Source of the DNA: Plasmopara viticola
Lineage: Eukaryota; Oomycota; Peronosporomycetes; Peronosporales; Peronosporaceae
Length of the DNA: 64,000 bases
Direction of reading: 5' to 3'
Assembly (NCBI GenBank): GCA_001695595.3
Contig: MBPM02000048.1
Span: 248,001-312,000 of the forward strand
Both the position numbers and the translations under genes were made by a program. Below are positions 33,186 through 44,829 of the stretch, in pieces. The notes under the pieces are model-generated. The model searched no databases and was not told where the DNA came from. It saw only the letters and a list, made by a program, of their open reading frames with translations. How positions within the stretch are numbered: position 1 is the stretch's first letter; each line of letters begins with the position of its first letter.

Positions 33186-33724
33186 TCAATTAAGATGCAA
33201 ACCATTTCTTAATTCTGATACTACTATACGTAGTGAAGTATCCAGCGTTTGACTTACTACGTGGTGTAGGCCTTACGTAACGATGCGAGCTAAAAAGCGG
33301 CTCAATGTAAACAAACTAAAACACAAAATTCTGATTATAATTATAAGGTTATGTAGGCACTCTAGCGCTAGAAGTGAGTCGCGATCTTGACACTTCACAT
33401 TTCCCAGACTCAGGTTTGTTGTTTAATCTTCGTTGTAGAAGATAACATCGCACATACACTGGTATAATCGTCTGCAAAGTAAAGAAAAAGTGTTTGGGCG
33501 TTTGACTACAGCACATCTACTCATTTCTATCTGATGTCAACTCAGCCAAAATCAGATCAGTGTCGCCATCTTGAAGCGTGTACTTTAATTATGGCGTCTA
33601 TGAGCGATTGCCCGGAGATCATCGCCTGACTCTAGCCGATTGTCCAGCTTGAACGCATGTTGCTCTACGATCGCTAAATCCAGCAGTTGAAGCTTCCGGA
33701 ACTCGTGCCTCACCAACCTCACTT

Positions 33725-33732
33725 CTCATTTT
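33725..33732 (+). promoter_or_regulatory. Candidate oomycete initiator element
   Basis: CTCATTTT fits the YTCANTYY initiator consensus described for oomycete promoters and lies 52 bases before the GH81 start codon, a normal distance. One eight-base match can occur by chance. Confidence 0.35.
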
Positions 33733-33783
33733 GACATCTCATCCACAATTAAGAATTAAAGTATCTACAAGCGGCCACGATCA

Positions 33784-36141
33784 ATGAAGATTATCACGTC
33801 AGTCGTCTTCGGGCTCGGCGCAGCTTATGAGAACTTGCACTTCGCTGAGGTTGCAGGGAATGATCTCGGCAAGGATGGCAGCTACGATAGTGACTCGCCC
33901 GTTGTGGCCCCCACCTTTGCACCTGCAATTAGCGGTACTGTCCTGAATGGTGCTGGCTCCTCCAACGCGTCAGCATTGGAGCCCAACGTCGGTGATGGCG
34001 GTCCCAACGAGTTCCAAGCTATAGAGCCTCCCACATATCTCGTCGAACATACCGACGCCATGATGAGCTTGTGCCCGCCACGATTCCTTGACTCTTCTAT
34101 CATCAAGAACCGCGCCATTCCCACCAATAATTGGTGGGGCAACATCATTGCACATGACTCTAATGCCGCTATCCAACCCATTTGGTCCAACCCGTATTCG
34201 TTGCAGATGGTCATTGACAAGGCTCCATTCGGCATGTCCGTCAGCTACCCCTATCGCAGCCGTTTCAGTGGTGGCAGCTCTGGCAACAATGGAGCTGTCA
34301 AATATTATGCCCACGGTCATACTCGCGAATTTCAATTTTCGGCGGAGGAGATTGTTAACCAGAAACCCAATTTCCAAGTTGTTGATTGGGCCGACCAGGG
34401 AGTAACCGTAAAGTTTACTGCCGGGTCATACGGTGGTGCAATGGTGTCGGACTTGGTGTCTGGTATGGTGTACTCTTCGGTAAAGTACTCGGGGCTCACC
34501 CCCCGACTTGTGTCAAATGCAGCCATTTCCTCTGTCAACGGTCAACCTTGCAAAGGCCAAGTCCACGGATCGAAGTTTGAGATTGTCTACAATTCTGGTC
34601 AAAAGTGGGTCGTCTATTCGCTGTCAAGTGATGGCCTAAGTAATAAAGACATCACTTTGACAGCTGACGGTTCGTTTGCTCTCAAAAGTACAAGTATTTT
34701 TGACGGAATTCTGCGCGTTGCCCTTGTGCTTGAAGAGTCCTGGCTATCAAAGCTGGACCAGCACAAGTCCTGCATCGTCCAAGCCGCAACCATTGACCTC
34801 CATGATGACAGCTCGTACGCGTTCAGATGGAAGACAGCGGGTGATTGCTCGTGTGGACTCCTGCACTACGCTATGAAACATCACACTGACACCATTGACA
34901 AGAGTAGCGGAGTCTGTCAGGTTGACGGCATGGTGGCTTACTCAACAACGCGTGGAGCGTACCAAGCTTTCACAACTCCGGGAAGCTCGGCCAACCCCGT
35001 GTGGGAGATCAAGGAAGGCCAACTTGTACCCGAAGATTTTTACCCATCGCGCAAAATCACATCCAATGTGGTACAGCAACAACGTATTGTCGATCGCCTG
35101 CGCGAAGAATCAATGCAGCGTGGTCCATCCCACGTGATGGCAGCTACTATTTCAATGGGAAGGCTGCACAGAAGTACGCTTCGTTGTGCCTGATCGCCAA
35201 CGACCCAGTCATTGTCGGAAGTGACAAAAGTCTTTTGAGTTCATGTTTGACCAAGCTTCGCGGTGTAATGGCACCGTTTGTAGCCAACAGTTGGACCAAC
35301 AAGCTTCAGTACGATCGAATTTACGGTGGCATTGTGAGCTCGCAAGGATTTAAAACCAGAGACCTCAACGCAGACTTTGGCAACACCATGTACAATGACC
35401 ACCATTTTCACTATGGTTATTGGATCCACACGGCTGCTATTATCAACCGTCTGGACCCGAGCTGGAGTGATCTCTCCAGGCTTAACGCTATGGTCAATCT
35501 GTTGATTCGTGACGTTGCTAATTTTGATCCAAGCGACAACTTCTTTACACGATTTCGCTCCTTTGACTGGTTTCGTGGACACTCGTACTCGCACGGCGTA
35601 ACCCCGTTCGCTGACGGCAAGGACCAAGAGAGTACGTCCGAAGACGTCAATTTTGCCTTTGGCATGTACATGTACGGCAAAGCCACCAATAATGCTGCCA
35701 TAGAGGCGGTGGGAAAGCTCATGACTCGTGTCAACGCGCACGCTATCAAGACATACTTTCTGATCGAGGATGCCAATCAAATCCACCCACAAAGTTCGCC
35801 CCAACAAGGTCACTGGAATCTTCTTCGACAATAAGGTGGACTATGCTACGTGGTTTAGTGCTGAAAAGTACTGTATCCATGGCATTCAAATGATCCCCGT
35901 GTCGGCTGTGACCGAATATGTTCGTACCAAGCAATTTGTCAAGGAAGAATGGGAACAGGTGCTGGGCAAAGAGAGCATTGTAACGCGCGAGGACACGGGC
36001 AATTCGTGGCTATCGCTCTTATACGCAAACTTTGCCATGGTGGATAAGCAGCGGGCGCTGCGTGTCCTTCAAAAGGCCAAGATGGACGATGGGTTGTCTC
36101 GCTCGTGGGCACTGTACATGGCCGCCAGCTTCGCCGAGTAG
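33784..36141 (+). pseudogene. GH81 endo-1,3-beta-glucanase, two frameshifts
   Basis: Glycoside hydrolase family 81 enzymes cleave beta-1,3-glucan, in oomycetes a main cell-wall polymer. About 785 codons, a usual family length. Visible: AIPTNNWWGNII (about residue 113) and PIWSNPYSLQM of the N-terminal beta-sandwich; [17 protein letters not shown] (about 537) with the catalytic Asp; DWFRGHSYSHG and DGKDQESTSEDVNFAFGMYMYG (about 612-630) with the catalytic Glu region; NKVDYATWFS near the end. The N-terminus is only weakly signal-peptide-like. The frame is lost at about 35107, where the second copy (55670) has one base more, and again at about 35790. No other stop interrupts it, so it may be a recent pseudogene or carry two sequencing errors. 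Confidence 0.85.
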
Positions 36142-36699
36142 CTGATAAGCATGATGGCATCAAAGGTTCATTGGTGTACGAAGAAATTTGCCAACTTTCT
36201 GCATAAGTTCCGGATGTTGACAGAACACGTGCTTGCAGCAACATTTTACAATAAATGTTTTATCTGACGTTTATCTTTTCTGCGCAGTTTAGCCCCTAAG
36301 TTTGCATTCTCTTATTTTGTTCTTCGATGCCGTTATACTTAGCGCTCTCTCTTGGTCTATCTTGCAGAAGGAGTTTATTTCTTTGCTACATCTTTCCACT
36401 CAAGCTCACCCGGTTGACATGGCGTGAACTAGACAAGCGCAAGTCAGTATATCGCTTTTTATTAACATCGTTGATCTTCATTTTGCTAATTGTGTATCAA
36501 CCACGACAATTTGGATCCTCTTTCACACAACAACCTCCCAATAAGCATCAGCGTCATGTATATATCAATCTCTGACCAACACTTACAGCTTCATCCTGAA
36601 TTACGTTACCACTAACGTTGGGCTGCTTTAACAGGAATATATTCTATTATAGATAAAAATACTTATCATTTTACTTTCTACTCACTGTCATCGACAACA

Positions 36700-37791
36700 A
36701 TGTCCAAGTTTCAGGTTGTGCAATTGATGCAGGAGGCGCTTAAAGTCCAATGCAAGGTGGACGATCATGAAGAGTGGGGGGCTCCATTTTTAAATTTGAC
36801 TCAATACCTGCGAAAAGAAGAGATTCAACGCGCAACGACATTTTCTCAGCGAGGTTCTATCTTTTGGGCACTCGTGGACAAAGATTATGACGTGGTTGCT
36901 GGTCCAACAGTGCTGTATTGCCACTGCGAGAGCCACCGATTTGATTGCGCTGTCCGTCGCAGCTCTGGGGAGATTATGCGAGGCTATTCGCACCACATTG
37001 GGTCGGTCTTCACACTCCCCCAGTATCGCAAGCAAGGACTCGCCACATTGTTTATGACTGAAGTGGCGAAGCAGTTGGAAGCGCTACCGAATACGCTAGC
37101 CTCAGTACTGTACTCAGACATTGGGCCGGCATTCTATGACAAGCTTGGGTGGAAGGTTTTTTCGTCAAAGATGGCCGCGTTGAACGTTGCACATCCATCA
37201 AACGTTCATGCTGACACCGATAATTGCACAGAGCTATTGTCGCTAACTTTGGATGAATCTCTTAACGAATTTTTAGAGGCTGACAATGCACGATTAGCCG
37301 AAGAGCTCGCAAGTGATTGCTTTCAAGGGAAAAGCTCATTTGTAATTTTACCCACTCGTGATTCAATCGAGTGGCAATTTTGCATTGGTGTGCACTTCGC
37401 CCAAGTCCGACAGTACATGGAATTTCCATCTTGCTGTGGCAAGGCCGTCAATGAAAACGCTTTCATTATTTGGTGTCACAACTTGAAGGAGTCGACGCTG
37501 TATATTCTTCGAGCCCGGTTTCCGAACGATGGTGGCAAATCGATTAAGTTAACGCTTTTGCTGCTAAATGAAGCGTTAAAAGAGGCTCGCAGGTTCAAAT
37601 TGGAAAAAGTTGCTATTTGGGATCCACCCTTGGTGTTGACCAATGCTGAAGTTCGCAGTCAATTTGAGATCCAATTTGTTGAACGTGAAGATTCGCTATC
37701 GAGTGCTATGATCTTTCGTCTCGATAGTCGTGACGAAGGTACAAAAATCTGTCCTTACTGGTTGGCTAATGAAAAGTATGCCTGGGTTTAA
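36700..37791 (+). CDS. GNAT acetyltransferase, LYC1-like
   Basis: Intact 363-residue protein. The acetyl-CoA binding motif is VFTLPQYRKQGLAT (residues 103-116; R110-x-x-G113-x-A115), followed by a helix, then ASVLYSDIGPAFYDKLGW (134-151), which carries the conserved Tyr-x-x-x-Gly-Trp end of the GNAT fold. The LYSDIG-FY-LGW signature and the long C-terminal half are typical of the fungal/oomycete LYC1-like lysine acetyltransferase family, so an N-acetyltransferase acting on lysine or a related small molecule is likely; the substrate cannot be read from sequence. No signal peptide, so probably cytosolic. It lies 560 bases after the GH81 gene. A broken copy is at 56454-57533. Confidence 0.85.
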   Translation: MSKFQVVQLMQEALKVQCKVDDHEEWGAPFLNLTQYLRKEEIQRATTFSQRGSIFWALVDKDYDVVAGPTVLYCHCESHRFDCAVRRSSGEIMRGYSHHIGSVFTLPQYRKQGLATLFMTEVAKQLEALPNTLASVLYSDIGPAFYDKLGWKVFSSKMAALNVAHPSNVHADTDNCTELLSLTLDESLNEFLEADNARLAEELASDCFQGKSSFVILPTRDSIEWQFCIGVHFAQVRQYMEFPSCCGKAVNENAFIIWCHNLKESTLYILRARFPNDGGKSIKLTLLLLNEALKEARRFKLEKVAIWDPPLVLTNAEVRSQFEIQFVEREDSLSSAMIFRLDSRDEGTKICPYWLANEKYAWV

Positions 37792-40700
37792 GAGGTAAGA
37801 ATCTATAAAGTTAAGAGATACATTAAGTTGTCTTATACAAGAGATCTTCCGAAGAAGTGAGCGCTTCAAAGTTCTACTCACTTAGCCTTTGCTTCCTTGA
37901 TTCAGACCCTCCTTCGAATCAATGTCCATTGTATCACAACGTGATGCTCATAGCAAATCAATTAGCTCTTTTGTCTCCCAATTTTGGCAAGCAAGAGCTT
38001 CCATTTCTACTTCCAACAGTAATGTCGAAAACGTATTTCGAAATATATTACTACGTGAGATCCGAATCGCCACATGCACAAAAACTTTAAAAAGACACAA
38101 ATCACACAATGCGATTGTGAGCCAGCTTATTGCTCGAGCTGAGAAAACGCACTCGTGTTCGTCCACGACTATGAAGACGACAAAATTTCATTCCATCCAA
38201 ATACGCAAAGCTTATTTATTCACTTAGTATCCTCGCGAAATACAAAGGTTTGTCTATATGAATTGGACACCAGTCGATCGTAAGCTGGCTGAGTTTATAA
38301 GGTGCCGAGATCATCTTGCAATGCTACAGGCAATGCCGAGCGTTAGCTGCTGATTGTAAGAAGGGGGCAAGCGCCTAAATGCTTCATCACGCGACATTCG
38401 ATGACCCGAATCTCATAAAAAAGCATTTGAGCTCAGCACTGCATCAAAAAGCTGGTTCCAAACCTACAGCTTTACAAGCCGATGGACGGCTTAATAGGAG
38501 AAAAGCTTTGACACGTTTAAAAATTCTCCGTCGACACAAACGCCTTGTCTGATTAAGCTATGTGATCATCTTGATTGCGGGGAATTGTTGCTTGCCTTTT
38601 TTTATTTTAAAAGCTTCACAATTCGCCTTTAGGCTTCTGCAGCAACCTGTTGAACTCACTCATCACGTCCCGCTAGATCTCAAAAATCATGTTCATAAAA
38701 GAGAAAGTCCCACTTCTAAAATGCTTTAAGTAACTATTGCAAGAATCAGCCAAATATATTATTAGTTCGACGATTTCAAGTGCATTTACTTCTAATACTC
38801 GAGCTCAATGTAATCCCGATCCCTGGAGGTCGAGCCAATACATTGCCAGCAGTTATGACAAGACTAGCAAATTGTATAGTACGAAATACACTTGTAGCAA
38901 CTTGGACGCGCCGTCATCGAAATTGATGTTGCTCGTCCAAGTTAGCTTTTGCCGAGCGTAATTCTATTTGCGTATGCTTTGCCGGTTGATCGTGGGTGCA
39001 TTGAATCTTCAATTGCAACGTGACGTCGAACTAAATATATTCCTGCATTTTGAAGAAGAAAGCTCTACAGCAAGGGCTGGAGCGCAGCGTCTCTGTAAAT
39101 GCCATCTAGTACTACACTTGACTGCGTATGCTTTGCCGGTTGCATTTAAAAATTGAATTTTTTTTGATTCTGATTACAAAAAGTCAACTGACGCCATCCT
39201 TTTACTACCAAGATACTGCGATAATTTTTCATACCACACCGCCCATTCCTGTTAGCAAGAACAATTCCTTTATCAAGCTTATACCTGCTGATCGCAATGT
39301 TAAAGATGAGAAGACGTTTTAACATGATTCGATTTCTGTGCGGGGATGTTTTCGTTTAAGTTTCCTTAGATCATTTAGTCAAGTGTAGTACTAGATGGCA
39401 ATTACAGAGACGCTGCGCTCCGGCCCTTGCTGTAGAGCTTTCTTCTTCAAAACACAGAAATATATTTAGTTCGACGCCACGATGCAAGTGAAGATTCGAT
39501 GCAACCACGATGTAGCCTTCCTCATTATTTCTTCAAATTCGCTCGCATTTCGTTCATCCCTATATTCGAGTCTTTCGATTTCGATGCGAAAAGTTGTCGT
39601 AATTTAAATCTTCTCTATCTAACGTTTTTCTACTTCAAAGTAACCCAGATTTTTCACAACGTCAAATTCGCAAATTAATACACATTTAAGACTCAAACTG
39701 TGGCAGCTAGTTGCTCTAAATCAGTTATAATGCACTAGCACGGTAGGAAAAATTTACCACTCGAAGATAGTGACAAATTATAGCTGCATGTTTATCGCAG
39801 TACCGCATAACGAGCACAATCTGACGAGGGCAATTGTCAAATCGTGCTCTTTAGAGGGTGTGCCCACCCACTCACATTAACCTCTCGTGTGTCCAAAAGC
39901 TGGCGCGTGGCTTGTCGGGCACTGTTAGCTTGCGAAGAAATGGGTAGTATAGCATGGGGCAACTTTGTCGACGGATCAGCTTTGGAAAATCTCGTGCGTC
40001 CGAGCTCACCAGATTTACGGAAGTTTTTGAGCATTCTACGACAGACTCTCCAAAGTTACAGTGAAGGTCTACAACGCGGTAGACCCACGTTCCATCAATG
40101 CACATCCGGGCGTCCCATTTGCATGCCTGAAGCATCAGAAATAGAATAATGGACACATGATACTGAAACGAATTCTTGCCGCACTGTCCTTTCCTGGGGG
40201 TTGTCCCCCGGCACAATCACTGAGCAATTTGCCGAGACCTCAGCAGAAAGAGCGAGAACTATTTTATGAACAATTGCCATGCAGCCAGCACCATCATTAC
40301 TTCGACTGGATTTTAGCTCTAACAAGACGCAAAGTCCGGTCCGCAGGAAAGTCAACAAAAATAGGACGATAGTAGACGAATTAAAACAAAGCTTTGAGGA
40401 CTTAACTTGCGTTTTACGAAGTTCTTGGCCCGTCGAAAGTATTCTAGCCTGCTGCAAGAAGCTTTGAATCTCCGCGCAGCTGTTAAATAAGCTGCCTGAC
40501 ATCCTCATCGTCGGCGTGTTGCTGGTCCACTGCAACGGCCAGCTTCTCGATCTGAATTTGGTGGCGTTTAAATGCTCCTGCTAGAGTCGAACACCGTAAT
40601 AGGGTCAAAAGCACACGCACTCGGCGAGCCAAAATAGTCACTTGCTCATGAGAACGTCTAAAATAATTGAAAAGGGTCGACTCGCAAACTCAAAAATTAA

Positions 40701-41858
40701 AACACAAGTAGCATATAGTGGTTGCTCCAGCTCGCGAATTTCAATAGCCTCTGATTCCTGACGATGCAGTATAACAAGTCATGATTTGAAGACGCAACCT
40801 CCCAAGATTTTGTTCCATATTTACGGAAATCTCCAAGCGCTGGACGTCGTTGTTGGACGCAGACAGAGCAGATGACACGCACGCGGGATATAGCAAGTAC
40901 CAACGTGTGCAGCTCTAATGTATTTATTCCGTCACGCGCTTGCGCTTTCACAAATGTCGGCGATAAAGTTTCTTAAAGCGAACGCTCAAATTCAATGCAG
41001 CAAATGCTTACGCTGTTAAATAGCATTCTTATCTATGGGAGGGAGCGCTATATCGACGAAAGAGCTCAACAAGCGTGCAAGATCAATCACATTGCGTCGC
41101 TGGAATAAGTTATCACTAAGAATCCTTTGGTCTCACTATAGATGCGTGAGATCTTATAGCAGCTTGCAAGTGCACGCAGTAGAAACTATGGATATCGTGG
41201 GAGGTGATAATACAATTGCCACAAACGCGATCAGATCTGCTTCGCATAACGCACCAAAGCGAGTCTTCGTCAACACTCTTTGCGTCTTCCGTATAGAAGA
41301 AGACGGCACCTCTGCAAGATCAAAAAAATGCAGACAAATTCGCAAGCACTTTGTCGGTCTGGTCACCACTTCTTGAGTCCAAAAGAAGCTGCTTGAACAC
41401 AAAAATTAAGACAAATAAAAAACAGTCAAGTCACTGCTCGAGTAGGTAGTAACAATGTCGCAAGAAGAGTCTGTTGAGTGCGAAGAATGGACAGAATGGC
41501 TATTCACACGTGTGAAGCGTGCCATGGCTATAAGCAATTTACTAGATCCGGCAAACGATCATAACTAGTGTCCTTCATAATTTCTAAACCAGGCTTTCCA
41601 TTTCCTCCTCCGGCTTCGTTTCTACTTCAGCGTGATGCCAAAACATCGCGCGATCGACTTGATCACACTTATCCAGTAAATAATAGAAGCCCTTAAGGAA
41701 ATTAAAGCTGTCACTACTCCTTTTTAGGAGTATTAACAATAAAACGAGCAATAGTGATTAGTCCACCTGAAGTGACACCTCCAAATGATTGGCTGTCAAA
41801 GTCGGCTTTACCAATATAACAATTCGAGCAACATCGGTAACACCACGTCGTCAATAAC
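37792..41858. other. Intergenic stretch of duplication copy A, no clear gene
   Basis: About 4 kb between the GNAT and effector genes. It has the foldback repeat at 38970-39511. On the minus strand near 40100 a segment MCIDGTWVYRVVDLHCNF is kept in copy B (about 61240) with few changes, suggesting an old coding exon or transposase remnant, but the flanking frames are broken. Minus frames of 146 and 114 codons at 39872-40535 surround it. Confidence 0.45.
38970..39511. repeat. Foldback repeat: two 134-bp inverted arms
   Basis: Left arm 38989-39122 and right arm 39378-39511 are inverted copies of each other at roughly 90 percent identity by eye, enclosing 255 bases. The left arm is flanked by a 19-bp direct repeat (38970-38988 and 39124-39142), like a target-site duplication. 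In duplication copy B the enclosed segment is present in the opposite orientation (about 60630-60870) with a single arm. Confidence 0.85.
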
Positions 41859-43784
41859 ATGCGCAGCGCATTCTACGTGACAACAACGCTTTTCATCACG
41901 AACAGCATCCGGTCAGCTGCCGAGTCCGATCAATATGGACATCAACAAATGTCCCACAACGATGGTGTGGTACCGGGAACTATGAACACTGAGTCATCAA
42001 CCGGCAGATTCCTCCTGAGCAGCGGTGCACAACAGGATGACTGGAGGCCCAACGTAGTTGACGAAGAGCGTACACCAGAAGCTTCCACGAGGATCATTGA
42101 AAGCTCTCTTACTTCATTGAGCAAGGAGATGCTAGATACGATAAGGAAAGCTGCACATTTATCCATGGATCTCAATGCTCCCCCTGAAGAGACTTATACG
42201 GGTGCGTTGGAGGCATACAACACCTTAAGAAACACAAACCCTCGCACGTATACCGCTAGCAATCCCGGAGTCTCAAGTAAACATCCAAGCAAAAGACGCA
42301 GTCTAGACAAGGCCTCGAGCTCCGCCATTTCCAGAATTATGTCAGGTCGTCGACCTAAGAAACCGCGCCTGAATGTGCCTTTAAGAGCGACAGAGACACA
42401 GGGCAGCATCGGTCAAGGCAAGATGATGCCCACGTTAAGGAATTTCAACCAAAATGATGTCGACAATGTTCACAAATTGTATCTTGAATACCTTGAGCGC
42501 AACTCGGCGGCATTTAAACCGAGACAAGGTGAGACAAAAAAGATGCTTGGCCTGGTCAATTGGAGATACAATTCGAGACCAGCCGTAGGTTCCGTATTCA
42601 AACGTGATATTGAGGGGCTGATGAGAATGAATTTGAAAGATCTGAAAAAGCTGTTTTTTGGCTTTAAGCCGGTTCTGGAGTCGGAATTGGAAAAACTGTT
42701 ACAGAAACCTTCCGAGGAGTATGAGGAAATACAGCTTTGCCTATTGCGATTGCTTAGTCTTAAAAGGTTGGCACGCATGTACCGTGACTTTTTCGAATTC
42801 TGCCTTTCCAATCATGCAGTCTGCAGCAACTTAGATCCAAAGTCGACGCTTCAAATAGAGTTAAAGGTGAGGGAAAATGCCAAATCCGGCGTCAACGTGG
42901 CTACTAAGTCCGCAGCGTCGGGAACGAAAAAGACAAGTTTGACGAAGGCGGAATGTGACATGTTCGAGAATGTTGTAAAAGCCGTGAAAAAGGCTAATTT
43001 AAGTGAGACGGACAAAAAGTCTACATACAAGACCGTCGACGAGATTTATCGAGACGATGACCAGCTCACGCCTCCAAACCTTGCTGCTCTCATCGCCGAT
43101 GACTCAACATTTCAAACCGGCAAACGACGCTTTGCTTTGAATTATGACGTGTTTAAAACACCGCCTAAATCCAGTACTAACGAAGATTTGCCTCCAAGTA
43201 AGCGAGGCGACATTTCGCGTGATAGAAAGAAGCTTTATGAAATTTTGAAAGTGGCGACAGAGGGAGTTTCGGAGACGAAAACACGTTACGATATGAGTAT
43301 TGTAAACGAGGACGAAAAGGCTAAATACACGGAACTTCGTAAGGCTTTCATCGAGGCCACAGAGTTTCATTACACACCGACGCTTGAAGTGACAAAGAAG
43401 ATGTTAAAAATGTTTAATTGGGAGCAAAGTTTCGATCCAAGATTTAGCAATGTTCCAGGTCATCATCTAAAAAACGATGTGAGCCTTATGAAAAAGAATG
43501 ATGATTTAATGGCCGGATTGGGCCCGGAGTGGGTTAAAGAAATAACAGTAGCAACTCAAAAGCAGCCGGATGCAGACGATGAGAAAGTGTTGCTGGAACT
43601 CAAAACCGAATACCTTTCAATACTGCTTGATACGTACGACAACTTCTACTGGTTTTGCAGTAAACATCGATCACAGTGCGAAATACCAAGTGCTGAGTGG
43701 TTTACCGCCCGTCGAACTAAAGTTACTAGATCACGTCTCAGACGGAAAAAGTCTCGAGCAGAGGATCATCAAGAAACTTCGTAA
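41859..43784 (+). CDS. Secreted RXLR/DEER-type effector candidate, 641 residues
   Basis: Residues 1-21 form a signal peptide (basic start, FYVTTTLFI core, cleavage near SAA). RFLL at 50-53, an RXLR-like site lacking the final Arg, is followed by DEER at 68-71, the arrangement of oomycete host-translocated effectors. The rest has two similar units of about 95 residues: 226-322 and 512-607. Each starts TKKML, has N-W nine residues on, and ends with an aromatic-rich helix and C-x6-C (C315/C322, C600/C607). Basic clusters RRPKKPR (164-170) and RLRRKKSR (626-633) suggest nuclear import. The protein is Lys-rich and mostly helical. No introns. A paralogue starts at 63220. Function in the host is unknown; the family name is not recognised. 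Confidence 0.8.
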   Translation: MRSAFYVTTTLFITNSIRSAAESDQYGHQQMSHNDGVVPGTMNTESSTGRFLLSSGAQQDDWRPNVVDEERTPEASTRIIESSLTSLSKEMLDTIRKAAHLSMDLNAPPEETYTGALEAYNTLRNTNPRTYTASNPGVSSKHPSKRRSLDKASSSAISRIMSGRRPKKPRLNVPLRATETQGSIGQGKMMPTLRNFNQNDVDNVHKLYLEYLERNSAAFKPRQGETKKMLGLVNWRYNSRPAVGSVFKRDIEGLMRMNLKDLKKLFFGFKPVLESELEKLLQKPSEEYEEIQLCLLRLLSLKRLARMYRDFFEFCLSNHAVCSNLDPKSTLQIELKVRENAKSGVNVATKSAASGTKKTSLTKAECDMFENVVKAVKKANLSETDKKSTYKTVDEIYRDDDQLTPPNLAALIADDSTFQTGKRRFALNYDVFKTPPKSSTNEDLPPSKRGDISRDRKKLYEILKVATEGVSETKTRYDMSIVNEDEKAKYTELRKAFIEATEFHYTPTLEVTKKMLKMFNWEQSFDPRFSNVPGHHLKNDVSLMKKNDDLMAGLGPEWVKEITVATQKQPDADDEKVLLELKTEYLSILLDTYDNFYWFCSKHRSQCEIPSAEWFTARRTKVTRSRLRRKKSRAEDHQETS

Positions 43785-43993
43785 CCGATACTATCACAGA
43801 AAAGTCGACACTGGCAGAAGCGCATTGAAAAAAGAATAAGTATACTTGTATCTGTTGCGCGCAGTTGTCGCTTCTTCTTACTGTCCTGCGCACATTGTGT
43901 TTTGTTGAATGAGCATTGTAGCATTCACGTGATGCATTTATGGCCGGCTGTGTGTACGATACTGTAGTAATTATTCGCGCACGATTTGCACCA

Positions 43994-44005
43994 CCTTATC
44001 GTGGT
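43994..44005. repeat. Target-site duplication, left copy
   Basis: CCTTATCGTGGT, identical to 45074-45085 and directly adjoining the 3' tail of the LINE-derived element. Confidence 0.85.
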
Positions 44006-44042
44006 AATGTAATGTAATGTATTACGTTACCGCGTTGCCAAG

Positions 44043-44585
44043 TTATGCACGTGCTAGGCTCAGTCTGGCTAGTCCACGGCATAGAGTGGTGTCCGCATAC
44101 GTCGGGTCTCGTTCGGCGGGCAGTGCATCCAGCACCGAGGTCGTATGGGTCTTCCATTTCTTTCGGTCTTGTGCAAGGGTACGTACCACTTCGAGGTCTT
44201 GTGCTATCCGGAGTCGAAAGCCGGAGCCAAGGGAAACAAGGTTGTGGTCGAGTGTCGAGGGGAGCGTGGTGCGGGGACGTCCGCGCCATTTTGCTGCGGT
44301 GGAGAAGAAGTAGGCACGCATCTGGAGGTTAGCTGGAATGTCGGGATTGCGGCGAAGTACATGGCCAAACAGGCGCCAGCGAGCTTGTGTCAGTCGTAGT
44401 CTCAGCGGCCGCTCATCACAGAGGTCGTAGAGTCTTGCATTCGAAATGTGTCGGGGGTAGCGATAGCCAAGAGCGTAGCGAAGCTGGCGGGGATGGAAAC
44501 TCTTGAGGCCGTGGAGCTCTGACTTGGTAAGAGCCCAGGTGGCACAGTTGTACAGCAGAATCGGTAGAACGTAGGTGTTGTACAA
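44043..44585 (-). pseudogene. C-terminal reverse transcriptase fragment of the LINE
   Basis: A 180-codon open frame with LYDLCDERPLRLRLTQARWR and LFGHVLRRNPD, the region after the polymerase core in RTE/CR1-type LINEs. It ends just before the 3' tail. Upstream the coding signal continues in a different phase to about 44725 with a stop in it, so this frame is not a full gene. Its last 115 bases recur at 14751-14888. Confidence 0.75.
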
Positions 44586-44829
44586 TCGAATGCGGGTCTA
44601 GGTGAGATGAGCGTGGGGCGGAGCCAGACGGACCAGAGGCGGTGGAGCGCGAGGGTGGCCGGGGACTTGCGTCGGGATAGATCTTTAATATCACCGAGGA
44701 GTGTTCCGAGCTTTTAAGTGTGGCGCCAGGTTTCTTCTCGGGCTCGGGCGTGTCGAGGGGCGCCCGACGGGTTGCCGTGGCGGCGGATTTCGGTGACTTC
44801 GGTCTTGACTTGGTTTTTTTTTTTTTTTT

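Larger units (their letters stand above)
34293..42640 (+). repeat. Segmental duplication, copy A (GH81-GNAT-effector)
   Basis: Collinear with 54868-64000, same orientation. Matching landmarks: GH81 from AGCTGTCAAATATT onward, its 3' flank, the GNAT gene, a noncoding stretch with inverted and shuffled pieces, and the effector upstream region and first 260 codons. The right end of the duplication is not visible because copy B is cut by the window. Confidence 0.9.

Noticed and set aside
33882..34377. Minus-strand frames of 117 and 135 codons inside the GH81 gene
   Set aside because: They are shadows of the plus-strand GH81 coding sequence, which has all family motifs.
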